DNA of 64,000 bases from NCBI RefSeq assembly GCF_964021845.1, contig NZ_CAXHZC010000006.1, forward strand, positions 124,001 to 188,000. Direction: 5' to 3'. A program made the translations under genes and the position numbers. The stretch comes from Arcticibacterium sp964021845. Its GTDB lineage: Bacteria; Bacteroidota; Bacteroidia; Cytophagales; Spirosomataceae. Numbering within the stretch: position 1 is the stretch's first letter; each line of letters opens with the position of its first letter. Below the pieces are notes generated by a model. The model saw nothing but the letters and a program-made list of their open reading frames with translations, had not been told where the DNA came from and did no database searches. This document shows positions 16,427 to 25,926 of this stretch, one piece after another.

Positions 16427-19400
16427 TTACTTGAAAGTTCCTTCGGCTATATTTTTAATGTATTCTGATGGTGTAGTGCCAAATTCCTTTTGGAAGCACT
16501 TTGTGAAATACTTTGGATTATTAAACCCAGTTTGATACGCTACTTCGGAAACGTAGAAGTTTCCACTTTTCAATAATTGTGCAGCTTTTTTCAATCGGTA
16601 AGTACGAATAAATATGGATGGAGCTTCGCCCAAAAGACTTTCCATTTTTCTATAAAACGTAGCCCTACTCATGCTACACTCTTCTGCCAAAAACTCCACA
16701 CCCAAACTAGGGTTCATCAAATTAGATTCTATATGCCCTATAACTTTTTGTATAAATAGCTCTTCTGGCGACTCTAGAACCTCCTCTTCTGGTTCCAGAC
16801 TTAGTTTTTTAGCAAACTTAGCCTTAAGAAGTGAGCGATTTTCAATGAGGTTTTTCGCTCTCCACTTTATAAGCATAGGACTGAAAGGCTTGTCAATAAA
16901 ATCATCAACACCACTTTGTAGGCATAGCAACTTCTGAGATTCTGAATTTCTTCCTGTAAGAATTATAAACGGAATGTGATTCCAGCTTGCTTGGTTTTTG
17001 ACATGCCTTAAAAGCGACAAGCCATCCATTTTGGGCATAGCCAAATCACTTATAATTAAGTCAAAATTCTTTTGACCCAGTTTTTTAAGAGCATCTTCTC
17101 CATTTTCGGCTCTGCTTATATCAAAGTTCTGATTTAGGTTCTCTTCCAATAAATCTAGAATCTCTGGTTCGTCATCAACTAGCAGAATAGCTGGCACTGT
17201 TCCATTCTCGTTTGTATAGGCACTTAAATTTTTCTTGGCTCTAGCCTCAATCTCAATAATAGGTACGCTATCAATAGACAATTTCATTTCATTGACCTGA
17301 AAGTGCTCCTTTTCTATTGGCAGATAAAAAGTAACATCGGTAAACTCGTTTTCTTTACTTTTTATATCTATAAAACCTCTATGCTTTTTTATTAATCTAG
17401 TGACCAACTCTAAACCTATACCTTTACCTCCACCAGATTCGGGAAGATTACTTGCTCTATAAAATCTATCAAAAAGCTTTTCAATATCATCATCTGGAAT
17501 ACCTATGCCTGTGTCATGAATGGTACATTTAAGATAAGTGCCTGCCATAGGAGCTGTGTTTGGCAAATCGGATTTATCCAACTGAACAGTTTCGCCCGTG
17601 ACCGTAACCACTCCGTCAGACTGGGTATATTTCATGGCATTACTGAGCAGATTCAGCATCATAATCTCAATTAACTCTCCATCAAACCAAGCTTCTGGGT
17701 ATTCTTGCTCAAAAGAATATTTTAACTCAATGTCTCTAATGATAGCTAAAGGTTCTGAATCATGGCAGATGGTTTCCAGCAAAGAAAAAATGTTTCCCTC
17801 TCCTACTTTCAACAGGAATTCGCCACCCTCACTTTTTCTGATGTTCATAATCTGGTCGGTAATTCTCTTTAACCTTAGAGCCTGCTCATATAAGTTATTA
17901 AGAACTGCCTGATTCACCTTTTTTCCGGTCAGTGCATTTTCCAAGGGCCCCAAAATCATGGTAAGCCTATTCTTGATTTCGTGAGACAAGTCAGAGAAAT
18001 GTACCATTTGTTGGTCTTGAAAAGCCACTTGAGCTTTCTCTTCTTGAAGCTGCTTTTGAAGTTTCACCCACCTTTTAAAAAGATAATAAGCCAAGTATAA
18101 AAAAGACAAAAAGAGTAAGCCATAAATCAGAAAAGCGAATTTAGACCTCCAAAAGGGCACTTTTATGCTAATGTCAAAACTGGCGGGTTCGTCGTTCCAT
18201 TGCCCATAACTATTTGACGATTTTACTTCCAGTGTATAATTGCCTGGTGGAATGTTTAAGAATTGTACTTTTTGATTGGCTTCCAGAGAATATCGCCAGT
18301 TATCGTTATCATATCCTTTTAAGCGGTAAGCGTATCTGTTCTTTTCCGGAATTCCAAAATCAAGCAATGAAAACAGCACTTCAAAACTATTTTCATTAGC
18401 ACTTAAACTTATGCTTTTATTTTCAAGAATGGCATTGATAAGGTTTTCTCCATCATTTTTATTTCCATCCGTATCTAAAACCTCAAAAGAATTCCAATGA
18501 AAAGCCGCCATTTGACGCCCCTGAATTGGCAAAGTTTTGATTTTATAAATACCGTTCGTGTTTCCAAAATACACTTCTCCGTTTTGACCTTCGGCTACCG
18601 CTCCAAAAGAGAAATCACCAAAAATTATTTCTTCTTCAACCCCGTAGCTTTGAAAAGCAATAGGCTCGTTAGGGATAAATTTAGCTACGCCATTATCCGT
18701 ACTTACCACCAAATCCATATTTACACTCTCCCCTATGGCACAAACCACATCAGAGGGCAACCCATCTGCTTTTGTGTATTGTTTGAAAGTGTCTGTATCT
18801 GGTAAATATTTATAAAGCCCTCCTTCTCTGGTTCCTATCCAAATCTGACCTTTTGAATCTTCTTTTAATACCAATATCCTTCTGGAAATACTTCCTTTCC
18901 TGTCAATTCCAGAGTATTTCTTCACTTCGCCTGAAACCAAATTCACCCGTGTAAGGCCATCCCCTCTAGAACCAATCCAGACATTCTGCGACCGGTCTTT
19001 AATCATTGCAAAAATGGTGGAGCTATAATTGCTCAAGGCATTAACTTTGGAAACAAGCTTGTCATGAACTCCCTTTTTATTGACAGAATATCTTTCCAAT
19101 CCATTTTTTTCACAACCAAACCACCACTCTCCTTTTTCAATCTCCAGAGCTGCATTTATAGTAGTTTTGGCAGAATAAAGCGTCTTTATTTCCGCATTTT
19201 TACCTTTCTGCTCATAAAACTTAGTTCCTCCTATAAAGTAAAAAACACCATTCTCTGCCTGGTAAAACCTTCTTATGTTAGCTGGAATATCAACTTTTTC
19301 AAAAGTCTCTGATTTAGTATCAAAAATAAAAGAACCATCATCCCGCGTTTTGACCCAAATCTTATTCTTATTGTCCTTAAAGAGGTAATTAACCTGATTA

Positions 19401-20464
19401 TTTATCGGGATATAATTTTTAACATTCAGCTTTATTCTTTCTACTTCAATAGAGGCAGGCCTTATTTTCACCAATCCTCTTAAAGTGCCAATCCAGATTA
19501 CGCCAAGCTTATCTATATAAGAGGTAAGGATATTGTTATCATCAAAAATCTTAGTATCCAGCTTTATTTCTTTGAACTTTTTTTTCCTTCCTAAGCCAGT
19601 GCTCAAATAAAAATTATGATAAGAAGTAACCAAGACTTCTTTATTTCTGCCAAAAGATATGGAAGTAATAAAATCGTAAGCGGCCTCTATAGTATTTCCA
19701 AAATGATATTGATTCAACAATTTCAAATCATCCTTTTCAATCACAAATTCAAAAAGCCCTTCGCCTTTAGTCCCTACCCATATTTCTCCAAGTTTAGATT
19801 TTTGAATAACCCCTACCGAAAATTTATAGGGTGTACTTTTTATCGTTTGGCTTTTGATATCAAAAAGGAAAAGCCCTTTTGCTGTACCTAAAAGAAGTAA
19901 TTCGGTATTAATCTGCTCTAGGTCAACAACAACACCAGTGAGACCTACTAAATCATTAGGCGACTCAATAAACTTATCCAAGCTATCTGGGGAAAAACCA
20001 TCTTTGGAATCATTTTTATATTGATATAAATAACTATTCTGATTTGTAGCTACCCAAAGTTCATTATTGACACCTCTTTTTAAATTCCCAAAACTCTCAA
20101 TTTCTCTCGAAAGCGTTTGAAAAACCTTAGTTTTCTTATTGAAAACGCTAAAACCGCTTTCTAAGGAAATAACAATATTCCCAAATTTATCTTCCGATAA
20201 ATCCCTTACGGTATTGGTAAAAAGTGCGTTGGTTTGATTTGGCTTTGTAGCGTAATGCTTTACGTCGTAGCCATCATATTCGTAAAGCCCAGAACCCGTC
20301 CCAACCCAAAGAAGACCTTCCGAATCTTGGAAAATGCAGTTTATAGATCTATTTGGAAGCCAGCCTTCTTCTGAAATCCGAAGATTATTCAAATCAATTT
20401 CTTGCCCATTTAAATTGATTAAAAGGGCAAGAAAATTAAAGAGAAAAAATCCTAAGCTTCTCAA
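16427..20464 (-). CDS. hybrid two-component system sensor-regulator (HTCS) of the PUL
   Basis: 1345 residues combining sensor kinase and response regulator in one protein. After a signal peptide, residues about 25-660 contain repeated Reg_prop blades (DSEGLLWVGTGSGLYEYDG and similar) that form a periplasmic double beta-propeller, then a Y_Y_Y domain to about 765 and one membrane helix (about 775-795). The kinase has His828 in DLSHEIKNR and ATPase motifs to about 1060. The receiver domain has phospho-acceptor Asp1140 (ISDLAMPKMDG) and Lys in DDFIDKPFSP. An AraC helix-turn-helix ends the protein. It should sense an oligosaccharide and switch on the neighbouring susC, susD and sulfatase genes. 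Confidence 0.96.
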   Translation of the reverse strand: MRSLGFFLFNFLALLINLNGQEIDLNNLRISEEGWLPNRSINCIFQDSEGLLWVGTGSGLYEYDGYDVKHYATKPNQTNALFTNTVRDLSEDKFGNIVISLESGFSVFNKKTKVFQTLSREIESFGNLKRGVNNELWVATNQNSYLYQYKNDSKDGFSPDSLDKFIESPNDLVGLTGVVVDLEQINTELLLLGTAKGLFLFDIKSQTIKSTPYKFSVGVIQKSKLGEIWVGTKGEGLFEFVIEKDDLKLLNQYHFGNTIEAAYDFITSISFGRNKEVLVTSYHNFYLSTGLGRKKKFKEIKLDTKIFDDNNILTSYIDKLGVIWIGTLRGLVKIRPASIEVERIKLNVKNYIPINNQVNYLFKDNKNKIWVKTRDDGSFIFDTKSETFEKVDIPANIRRFYQAENGVFYFIGGTKFYEQKGKNAEIKTLYSAKTTINAALEIEKGEWWFGCEKNGLERYSVNKKGVHDKLVSKVNALSNYSSTIFAMIKDRSQNVWIGSRGDGLTRVNLVSGEVKKYSGIDRKGSISRRILVLKEDSKGQIWIGTREGGLYKYLPDTDTFKQYTKADGLPSDVVCAIGESVNMDLVVSTDNGVAKFIPNEPIAFQSYGVEEEIIFGDFSFGAVAEGQNGEVYFGNTNGIYKIKTLPIQGRQMAAFHWNSFEVLDTDGNKNDGENLINAILENKSISLSANENSFEVLFSLLDFGIPEKNRYAYRLKGYDNDNWRYSLEANQKVQFLNIPPGNYTLEVKSSNSYGQWNDEPASFDISIKVPFWRSKFAFLIYGLLFLSFLYLAYYLFKRWVKLQKQLQEEKAQVAFQDQQMVHFSDLSHEIKNRLTMILGPLENALTGKKVNQAVLNNLYEQALRLKRITDQIMNIRKSEGGEFLLKVGEGNIFSLLETICHDSEPLAIIRDIELKYSFEQEYPEAWFDGELIEIMMLNLLSNAMKYTQSDGVVTVTGETVQLDKSDLPNTAPMAGTYLKCTIHDTGIGIPDDDIEKLFDRFYRASNLPESGGGKGIGLELVTRLIKKHRGFIDIKSKENEFTDVTFYLPIEKEHFQVNEMKLSIDSVPIIEIEARAKKNLSAYTNENGTVPAILLVDDEPEILDLLEENLNQNFDISRAENGEDALKKLGQKNFDLIISDLAMPKMDGLSLLRHVKNQASWNHIPFIILTGRNSESQKLLCLQSGVDDFIDKPFSPMLIKWRAKNLIENRSLLKAKFAKKLSLEPEEEVLESPEELFIQKVIGHIESNLMNPSLGVEFLAEECSMSRATFYRKMESLLGEAPSIFIRTYRLKKAAQLLKSGNFYVSEVAYQTGFNNPKYFTKCFQKEFGTTPSEYIKNIAEGTFK

Positions 20465-20479
20465 ATTGATTTATGTATT

Positions 20480-21928
20480 CTATTGTTTTTTACTTTTTAA
20501 TGGCCAAATCTCACTCGGTGTTCTTGTATTATCCAGCAAGAGTGTCATCTGTTTTACAATTTCAGGATTTTCAGCAGCTACATTATTCATTTCACCTCTG
20601 TCTTTCTCTAAATCATAAAGTTCTGCTTCACCTTTATAGTCATGTCTTATTGCTTTCCACTTTCCTTTTCTAACAGCTTGGTCCGAGCTAGGGTTTTCAT
20701 GGAATTCCCAATATAAGTAATCATGCTCTTTCTGAGTACCATTTGTTAAAGTTGGTAAAAATGAAACCCCATCAGATTCTTCCGATTCAATATCCTGATT
20801 GGCAATATCTGCTAAAGTTGGCATTAAATCCCAAAAAGCCGAAGTGTGTTCAGAAACAGAACCTTTTTCAACCTTAGCTGGCCACTTAACTATAAAAGGG
20901 ACTCTGATTCCTCCTTCATAAAGATCTCTTTTTACACCTCTAAACTCTCCTGCACTTTTAAAGTATTTTGGATTAGCCCCGCCTTCTCTATGTGGACCAT
21001 TGTCCGAGCTAAACATTATTATGGTATTATCTTCTATACCTAATTCTTTTATTCTATTTACCAAAACACCCACACAAGAGTCAAGGTGACTGATTTGAGC
21101 AGCATAAGCGGCAAGTGGCGTCTCTGTAGACCTGTAGGCCCATCTATTGCCATCATTTTCACTTGCCCCATTTCCATTTACAAAAGCCTTATCTTCTACT
21201 GTTTTGGCATAGTTTTCAAAGCTTTCGGAATTTGGCAATACTAACTCAGCATGTGGTGTAGTATAGGCCATGTACAAGAAAAACGGCGATTCTGCCCTTT
21301 TATCATCTAAATAATCTAGAGCTTTTCCTGTAAAGATGTCATTTGAAAACGCACCCATTTTTCCTTCCTCATTCGCTACTACACTTACTCTATTTCCATT
21401 TTCAAAAAGATATTCAGGAAACTGATTATGTGCATGACCCTGATTTAAATAACCATAACTATAATCAAACCCTTGTTTAATAGGCTCGCCCGTAGTTGCG
21501 TCCATTCCTAAACCCCATTTACCAATAATGGAGGTTTGATAATCGGCCTGTTTCAATAATTCACCTAGGGTGAAATCTTGATCTCTAAGTTCTAAACAGG
21601 CTCCAAAACCTAAAGGTCCTTTTTCATAATTTCCTCTAACGTAACTGTGTCCAGTATGTTTACCAGTCATCAATGAAGCTCTAGATGGTGCACAAACCGA
21701 GCTTCCCGCGTAATGGTCTGTAAAGAGCATACCATCCGCCGCTAACTTATCAATGTTTGGTGTTTTTATAAAGTCTTGTCCATAACAACCCACATCACCA
21801 TAACCTAAGTCATCAGCTAGAATATAGATTACATTAGGCTTTTGTAAAACCTCGTTTTCTTTAGAATCTTGAGAACATGAAAACAAAGAGATAACTAGAA
21901 GTAAAGTGGAGAGTGATTTTAAAGACAT
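20480..21928 (-). CDS. S1-type arylsulfatase, lipoprotein
   Basis: 482 residues from the ATG that begins the lipoprotein leader (MSLKSLSTLLLVISLFSC, lipid-modified Cys18). Conserved elements are ILADDLGYGDVG (metal-binding Asp), CAPSRASLMTG with Cys79 as formylglycine precursor, MFSSDNGPHREGG and GGIRVPFIVKWP. It hydrolyses sulfate esters, probably in the periplasm. It is the first gene of the PUL in transcription order and ends 15 bp before the HTCS start, so both are probably co-transcribed. A TAGATTTG box on the minus strand (21947-21954) lies just before the chosen start and argues against the longer frame from 21970. It is similar to the sulfatase at 10190-11599. Confidence 0.92.
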   Translation of the reverse strand: MSLKSLSTLLLVISLFSCSQDSKENEVLQKPNVIYILADDLGYGDVGCYGQDFIKTPNIDKLAADGMLFTDHYAGSSVCAPSRASLMTGKHTGHSYVRGNYEKGPLGFGACLELRDQDFTLGELLKQADYQTSIIGKWGLGMDATTGEPIKQGFDYSYGYLNQGHAHNQFPEYLFENGNRVSVVANEEGKMGAFSNDIFTGKALDYLDDKRAESPFFLYMAYTTPHAELVLPNSESFENYAKTVEDKAFVNGNGASENDGNRWAYRSTETPLAAYAAQISHLDSCVGVLVNRIKELGIEDNTIIMFSSDNGPHREGGANPKYFKSAGEFRGVKRDLYEGGIRVPFIVKWPAKVEKGSVSEHTSAFWDLMPTLADIANQDIESEESDGVSFLPTLTNGTQKEHDYLYWEFHENPSSDQAVRKGKWKAIRHDYKGEAELYDLEKDRGEMNNVAAENPEIVKQMTLLLDNTRTPSEIWPLKSKKQ

Positions 21929-21990
21929 TTGCTTGATTTTTTTCTTCAAATCTAGCGAAGACATTTCCAACCTAGAAATAGATAAAAGCC

Positions 21991-22058
21991 ATTGAATGAT
22001 TCATAGTAGTATAATGAATCAAAATGCACCCCTGTAAAAGCGAGAATCAATGATTCTA
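21991..22058. promoter_or_regulatory. cluster of GAATCA/TGATTC inverted repeats before the PUL
   Basis: GATTCAT at 21998-22004 and ATGAATC at 22014-22020 form a dyad with a 9-base spacer, and GAATCAATGATTC (about 22044-22056) is a second, compact palindrome with the same half-site. They stand 70-130 bp before the first PUL gene. They could be binding sites for a regulator such as the HTCS; this is inference from position and symmetry. Confidence 0.4.
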
Positions 22059-22100
22059 GGCACCTAAACAGCATTTCCAAAAAAGATGAAACAAAAATAC

Positions 22101-22451
22101 CTAAAAGATACCTTCATAAATCTCAGGCTTAAAGCCGACAGAAATTACTTTCTCGTCCAACTCTAGCACTGGTCTTTTAATAACTGAGGCATTAGCCAGC
22201 ATTAGTTCTGCAGCGGCTGCATTATTATCTAAAGCATCCTTTTCTCCTGCCGAAAGCTTTCTATAAGTAGTTCCTTTTTTATTTATCAGTAATTCGTAAG
22301 ACTCCTGATTTAACCAAGAATCTACTTTTTCTTTGGTAAGCCCATCCTTTTTAAAGTTATGAAACTTAAAGTCCACGCCTTTGTCTGTTAACCAGGTTTG
22401 TGCTTTTTTTACTGTATTGCAATTCGGTATTCCGTAAAGTATATATGCCAT
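22101..22451 (-). CDS. ArsC/Spx-family protein
   Basis: 116 residues from the ATG chosen to give the family N-terminus (MAYILYGIPNCNTVKKAQ). The fold is thioredoxin-like, with a single active-site-type Cys11 in CNTV, then KDGLTKEKVDSWL and the conserved NASVIKRPVLEL segment. Members act as arsenate reductases, as Spx-like regulators or have unknown function (YffB type). The CNTV sequence lacks the second Cys of Spx proteins and fits the YffB/ArsC-like group. It lies 11 bp behind the methionine aminopeptidase gene and is likely co-transcribed. No arsenic genes are nearby, so an arsenate role is not supported. Confidence 0.85.
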   Translation of the reverse strand: MAYILYGIPNCNTVKKAQTWLTDKGVDFKFHNFKKDGLTKEKVDSWLNQESYELLINKKGTTYRKLSAGEKDALDNNAAAAELMLANASVIKRPVLELDEKVISVGFKPEIYEGIF

Positions 22452-22462
22452 TTTATTAATTC

Positions 22463-23227
22463 TTAGTTCCAAATTTCATTGCAAGCCGTCAATATTAAAG
22501 GCTTACCGTCAGTTACCATAATTGTGTGTTCGTGTTGGGTTACAAAACCACCCTTATCTCCCACTAAGTTCCATTCTCCGTCAGACTCTACTGCGTATTT
22601 AGAATCAGTAGCAATGAAAGTTTCTATAGCCACTACAGCGTTTTTTCTGAAGCGTTCTTTGTTTGATTTATCCTTATAATTCAGAATATCTTCAGGGGCT
22701 TCATGCAAACTTCTTCCTACTCCATGCCCCGCCAAATTACGAATTACCTTAAAGCCAGCTTTTTTAGCACCGCTCTCCATAATGAAACCTACATCAGAAA
22801 TTTTCACACCACCTTTTATTTTATTGATAGCGTCAAACAGAATCTTTTTGGAAGCATCTACTAAAGGCTGAAGCTTATGAATATCTTCACCAAGCACAAA
22901 GGACCCACCGTTATCAGACCAAAAGCCATTTAGCTCTGCAGATACGTCCACATTAACTAAGTCTCCTTCTTTTAGAATTATCTCTTTTGACGGCGTGCCG
23001 TGAGCTACCACTTCATTCACACTTATACAAGTATAACCCGGAAACTCATAAGTCTCATAAGGAGCAGATTTTGCCCCATATTTTTTTAACAATTCTCCAC
23101 CATATTGGTCTAATTCATAAGTACTCATACCCACTTTGGCATAAGCTCTCATTTCTTTTAGGGTTTCTCCTACCGCTTTGCTTACGGCTATCATCCCTTC
23201 TAGTTCTTCATTGCTTCCTATTGACAT
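22463..23227 (-). CDS. map: type I methionine aminopeptidase
   Basis: 254 residues, the normal length of the short bacterial type. It removes the initiator Met from new proteins. Metal ligands of the pita-bread fold are visible: Asp residues in NVDVSAELNGFWSDNGGSF, His in NLAGHGVGRSLHE, Glu in VVAIETFI and Glu in TQHEHTIMV. The substrate-binding His is in NEVVAHGTPS. The spacing resembles the enzyme of other Bacteroidota. It is the first gene of a two-gene minus-strand unit with the ArsC/Spx-like gene. Confidence 0.94.
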   Translation of the reverse strand: MSIGSNEELEGMIAVSKAVGETLKEMRAYAKVGMSTYELDQYGGELLKKYGAKSAPYETYEFPGYTCISVNEVVAHGTPSKEIILKEGDLVNVDVSAELNGFWSDNGGSFVLGEDIHKLQPLVDASKKILFDAINKIKGGVKISDVGFIMESGAKKAGFKVIRNLAGHGVGRSLHEAPEDILNYKDKSNKERFRKNAVVAIETFIATDSKYAVESDGEWNLVGDKGGFVTQHEHTIMVTDGKPLILTACNEIWN

Positions 23228-23362
23228 ATGCTCTTTTTAACATCCGTTTAACAAGACAACGCAATCAATCTTGCTGTCGTTTCCTGTTTTGTTCTTAATT
23301 TCGGCAAAATTCTTGATTAGATTCATTCTGAATATTATATACTCAAAACGTTTATGCATTTA

Positions 23363-24625
23363 ATGAAAAAGCACATTCAAAACCTTAAAGGAATTTCCAT
23401 TTTACTGGTGTTACTAACCATAGGTTGTAAATCAAATTCCCAACAAGCCGCTACCGTTGACCTTCCAGCAAAAGTAATTAACGAAACTGAGATTTCTTGG
23501 AAATCAAACTTCGAAGAGGCTCTAGCAGAAGCCAAAAGCAGAGGTGAGTTGCTTTTTGTGGAGTGTTACTCCCCTACCTGCCCATATTGCCTAGCACTAG
23601 AGCCATTTTTCAAAGAGCCAGAAGTTGCAAAAAAATACAACAGTAACTTTATCAACTTTAAGTTAAACGTAACAGAAGCCGATCAAGTAAAATACTTAAA
23701 CGAAAGAAACATTTGGCTACCGAGCTTTCCTATGTTTCTCTATTTTGATGGTGACGGGAACCTAGTACACCAAGCAAGTGCAGACCCAAACATTGCTTCT
23801 ATTAATGGTAACGCAGATGCTGCCTTAAATCCTGAAACTCGAGCTTCAAGTTTTTCCAAAAGATTTAAAGATGGAGAGCGTTCTGTAGAGTTTTTGGCCA
23901 ACTATGCATCTTTTGCTAGAGTAATAAAAGATACTACTGCTGGAATAAATGCTGCAAAAGCACTTTATGAGGTTTACCCAAAAGAAAAATTAAGTACGGA
24001 AGAAAGTTGGGAGCTAACTAAAAAGGCGGTAGATGATTTGGATAATGGTTTTGCTCAACATTGGTTCAACCACGTAAACGAAGCCGCTGCTTTTGAAAAA
24101 GAAGAAGGCCACGCAGACAATCAAAATAACATTCTTGGAGGAATTTTACAGCGAACACTTTATGGTCCAAAAGGAAAAGAGTTTAGTATAGATGAGCTAA
24201 AAAAAGTAAGACTTTATATGTCACGTATAGGTGCTAGCCAGTATGCTGACAATACCCTTTGGGAGTTTGAAACTAAAGCCAATATCAGGGAAGGAAACTT
24301 ACCTCAAGCTTTAGCTGTAGGAAATAAAATGATTAATACTTTTAAAGGAAATGGCTCTGCTTACGTTTATATCACCAGGGTTTTTACAGATAACTTCCCT
24401 GACAACTCTTACGTAAAGTCTGCTAAAAGCTGGTTAGTAAGTGCACTGCCTACCATTACGCAAGATAACGTAAGAGCGGAATACTATTATGAACTGGCTA
24501 GACTAAATCAGAAAGATGGCGAAACAGAAAAAGCGAAATTAAACGCTAAAACAGCTGTGGATTTAGCTACTAAAATAGGCACTAAACTAGAGAAGTTTAA
24601 CACGCTTTATACCAGCATAAAGTAA
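23363..24625 (+). CDS. thioredoxin-domain lipoprotein
   Basis: 420 residues. A lipobox (LLTIGC, Cys22) marks it as a lipoprotein. Residues about 45-160 form a thioredoxin-like domain with a redox CPYC (Cys73, Cys76) in SPTCPYCLALEPFF and a cis-Pro region WLPSFPMFLYF. The remaining 250 residues are helical and TPR-like (a solenoid ending in ELARLNQKDGETEKAKLNAKTAVDLA). It may reduce or isomerise disulfides in the periplasm; the partner is unknown. The ATG at 23354, three codons earlier, is also possible. The gene is divergent from map. Confidence 0.82.
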   Translation: MKKHIQNLKGISILLVLLTIGCKSNSQQAATVDLPAKVINETEISWKSNFEEALAEAKSRGELLFVECYSPTCPYCLALEPFFKEPEVAKKYNSNFINFKLNVTEADQVKYLNERNIWLPSFPMFLYFDGDGNLVHQASADPNIASINGNADAALNPETRASSFSKRFKDGERSVEFLANYASFARVIKDTTAGINAAKALYEVYPKEKLSTEESWELTKKAVDDLDNGFAQHWFNHVNEAAAFEKEEGHADNQNNILGGILQRTLYGPKGKEFSIDELKKVRLYMSRIGASQYADNTLWEFETKANIREGNLPQALAVGNKMINTFKGNGSAYVYITRVFTDNFPDNSYVKSAKSWLVSALPTITQDNVRAEYYYELARLNQKDGETEKAKLNAKTAVDLATKIGTKLEKFNTLYTSIK

Positions 24626-24906
24626 AGATTAAGAAATCTGAAATGAGAAAGGGGCGAACCAATTGTTTGTCCCTTTTTTTGTTTCAGTCAATCATTAAAA
24701 AAACTACTAGAATACATTTGAAATGCCTGTCTATATCCTTGGAATAAGATAAAGTTTCGGATTCAAAGAAGGAAAACTCTCCGTTTTTTCATCATACCTT
24801 TTTCATGAAATATGAAGAGCGAACATTTTCCCACGCCGCCAGAAAACAGGAGAGTAGAGTCTACAGCTGACCAACATGGGATATAGGCTATGTTGTGATT
24901 TCGTCA

Positions 24907-25374
24907 TTATTCCCATGGCATAGAATAACGTTCAATCTTAACATATGGGTTATTTTCTTCAACAAACTCAATGAATTTTTCGAATTCAGTATTCCAACGG
25001 GCTACATAAAAGAATAAGGAATTAAACTGATGTTCATCGTCTAAATATTCGATTCGATATCGTCGACTATTGCCAATATTTCCATGTTCAAGTTTAATCT
25101 TCCTAATCTTTTTGACAGGAATAGTGTGTTTGTAGTTATACCTCAAAACACTTAGCTCATCATTGACTAGAAATATTTCTAGACTTACTCGTTTGAGAAT
25201 TTTCTTAGTAAGAAAAATGAAACATACTTCTATTACCAGTAAGAATAGTAGAATAATTAAATTGTCGGTTGTAATGGAGGAGATTCCAAAAAATGCAAAA
25301 AGCGAAAATCCAATATTTGCAAAAAGTGCTGCAATGAAATTTGAATATTCGTTAGAACTTATTTTCCCCACCAT
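24907..25374 (-). CDS. small membrane protein with two N-terminal helices, unknown function
   Basis: 155 residues. Two hydrophobic helices (about 11-32 and 38-56) are followed by a soluble beta-rich part (residues 65-150: VSLEIFLVNDELSVLRYNYKHTIPVKKIRKIKLEHG) that reads like a PH/YdbT-type domain. The same plan occurs in the protein at 54979-55608, although the sequences share little. No family is named with confidence. It stands alone between plus- and minus-strand neighbours. Confidence 0.65.
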   Translation of the reverse strand: MVGKISSNEYSNFIAALFANIGFSLFAFFGISSITTDNLIILLFLLVIEVCFIFLTKKILKRVSLEIFLVNDELSVLRYNYKHTIPVKKIRKIKLEHGNIGNSRRYRIEYLDDEHQFNSLFFYVARWNTEFEKFIEFVEENNPYVKIERYSMPWE

Positions 25375-25440
25375 CTTTGATCAATAAGCCACTTAAGTAA
25401 TGAATCACAGTAAGCTAATATATTCTAACAAATTCTTAAA

Positions 25441-25926
25441 TCAGTTAGCTTTTTCTTCTGGAAGATTAATCTCAAAACCAATGGACAAAATACCTACTAA
25501 AGGGTCAGGTCTCATGTTTTGTTGTATCTCAAAACTATATTTCCCTTTGTAAGGAAACTTAACTTTTTTGTATTGAGCTGCCGCAATTCTATGGTCAAAA
25601 AGGTCTCCTAATCCATCACCTTTAGGTTTACCTGATTTTTGATCAAAAAGAATAAGCTCTTCCATTCCAGACGTAAGTACATTTCCTGCAGAGTCTTTTA
25701 AAGCACTCTTTAGGTAAATATTATAGAAAGGGTACTGAATGGCATTTCTTAAAAGATAATTGACATGATACTCTTTCGAAATATCATCAATCTCGAAATC
25801 AAAGTTTTGAGTATCGTCCACAGCCCATTGATAGTCATCAAAATCTGCTAAGTCTTTATGAACCGAATTTGAATTACATCCATAAAGAAAAATAGCATAA
25901 ATAAATACAAGACTAGCTCTTCTCAT
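25441..25926 (-). CDS. gldH: gliding motility lipoprotein GldH
   Basis: 161 residues from the ATG overlapping the end of the upstream ricT-like gene (14-bp overlap). The leader has a lipobox (FLYGC, Cys17). The rest matches GldH: YHVNYLLRNAIQYPFYNIYL, then DGLGDLFDHRI and a C-terminal RPDPLVGILSIGFEI. GldH is an outer-membrane-associated lipoprotein needed for gliding and for the type IX secretion machinery in Flavobacterium johnsoniae. The PSP1/ricT-gldH order is common in Bacteroidota and supports the call. A longer frame upstream (from 26130) reads through the repeat-rich tail of the neighbour and is not coding. Confidence 0.9.
   Translation of the reverse strand: MRRASLVFIYAIFLYGCNSNSVHKDLADFDDYQWAVDDTQNFDFEIDDISKEYHVNYLLRNAIQYPFYNIYLKSALKDSAGNVLTSGMEELILFDQKSGKPKGDGLGDLFDHRIAAAQYKKVKFPYKGKYSFEIQQNMRPDPLVGILSIGFEINLPEEKAN

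Noticed and set aside
24626..24906. 281-bp gap between the thioredoxin-like lipoprotein gene and the small membrane gene
   Set aside because: A weak AAAGGGG/TCCCTTT hairpin with a T run stands at about 24649-24680; apart from that no ORF, repeat or RNA motif could be supported.
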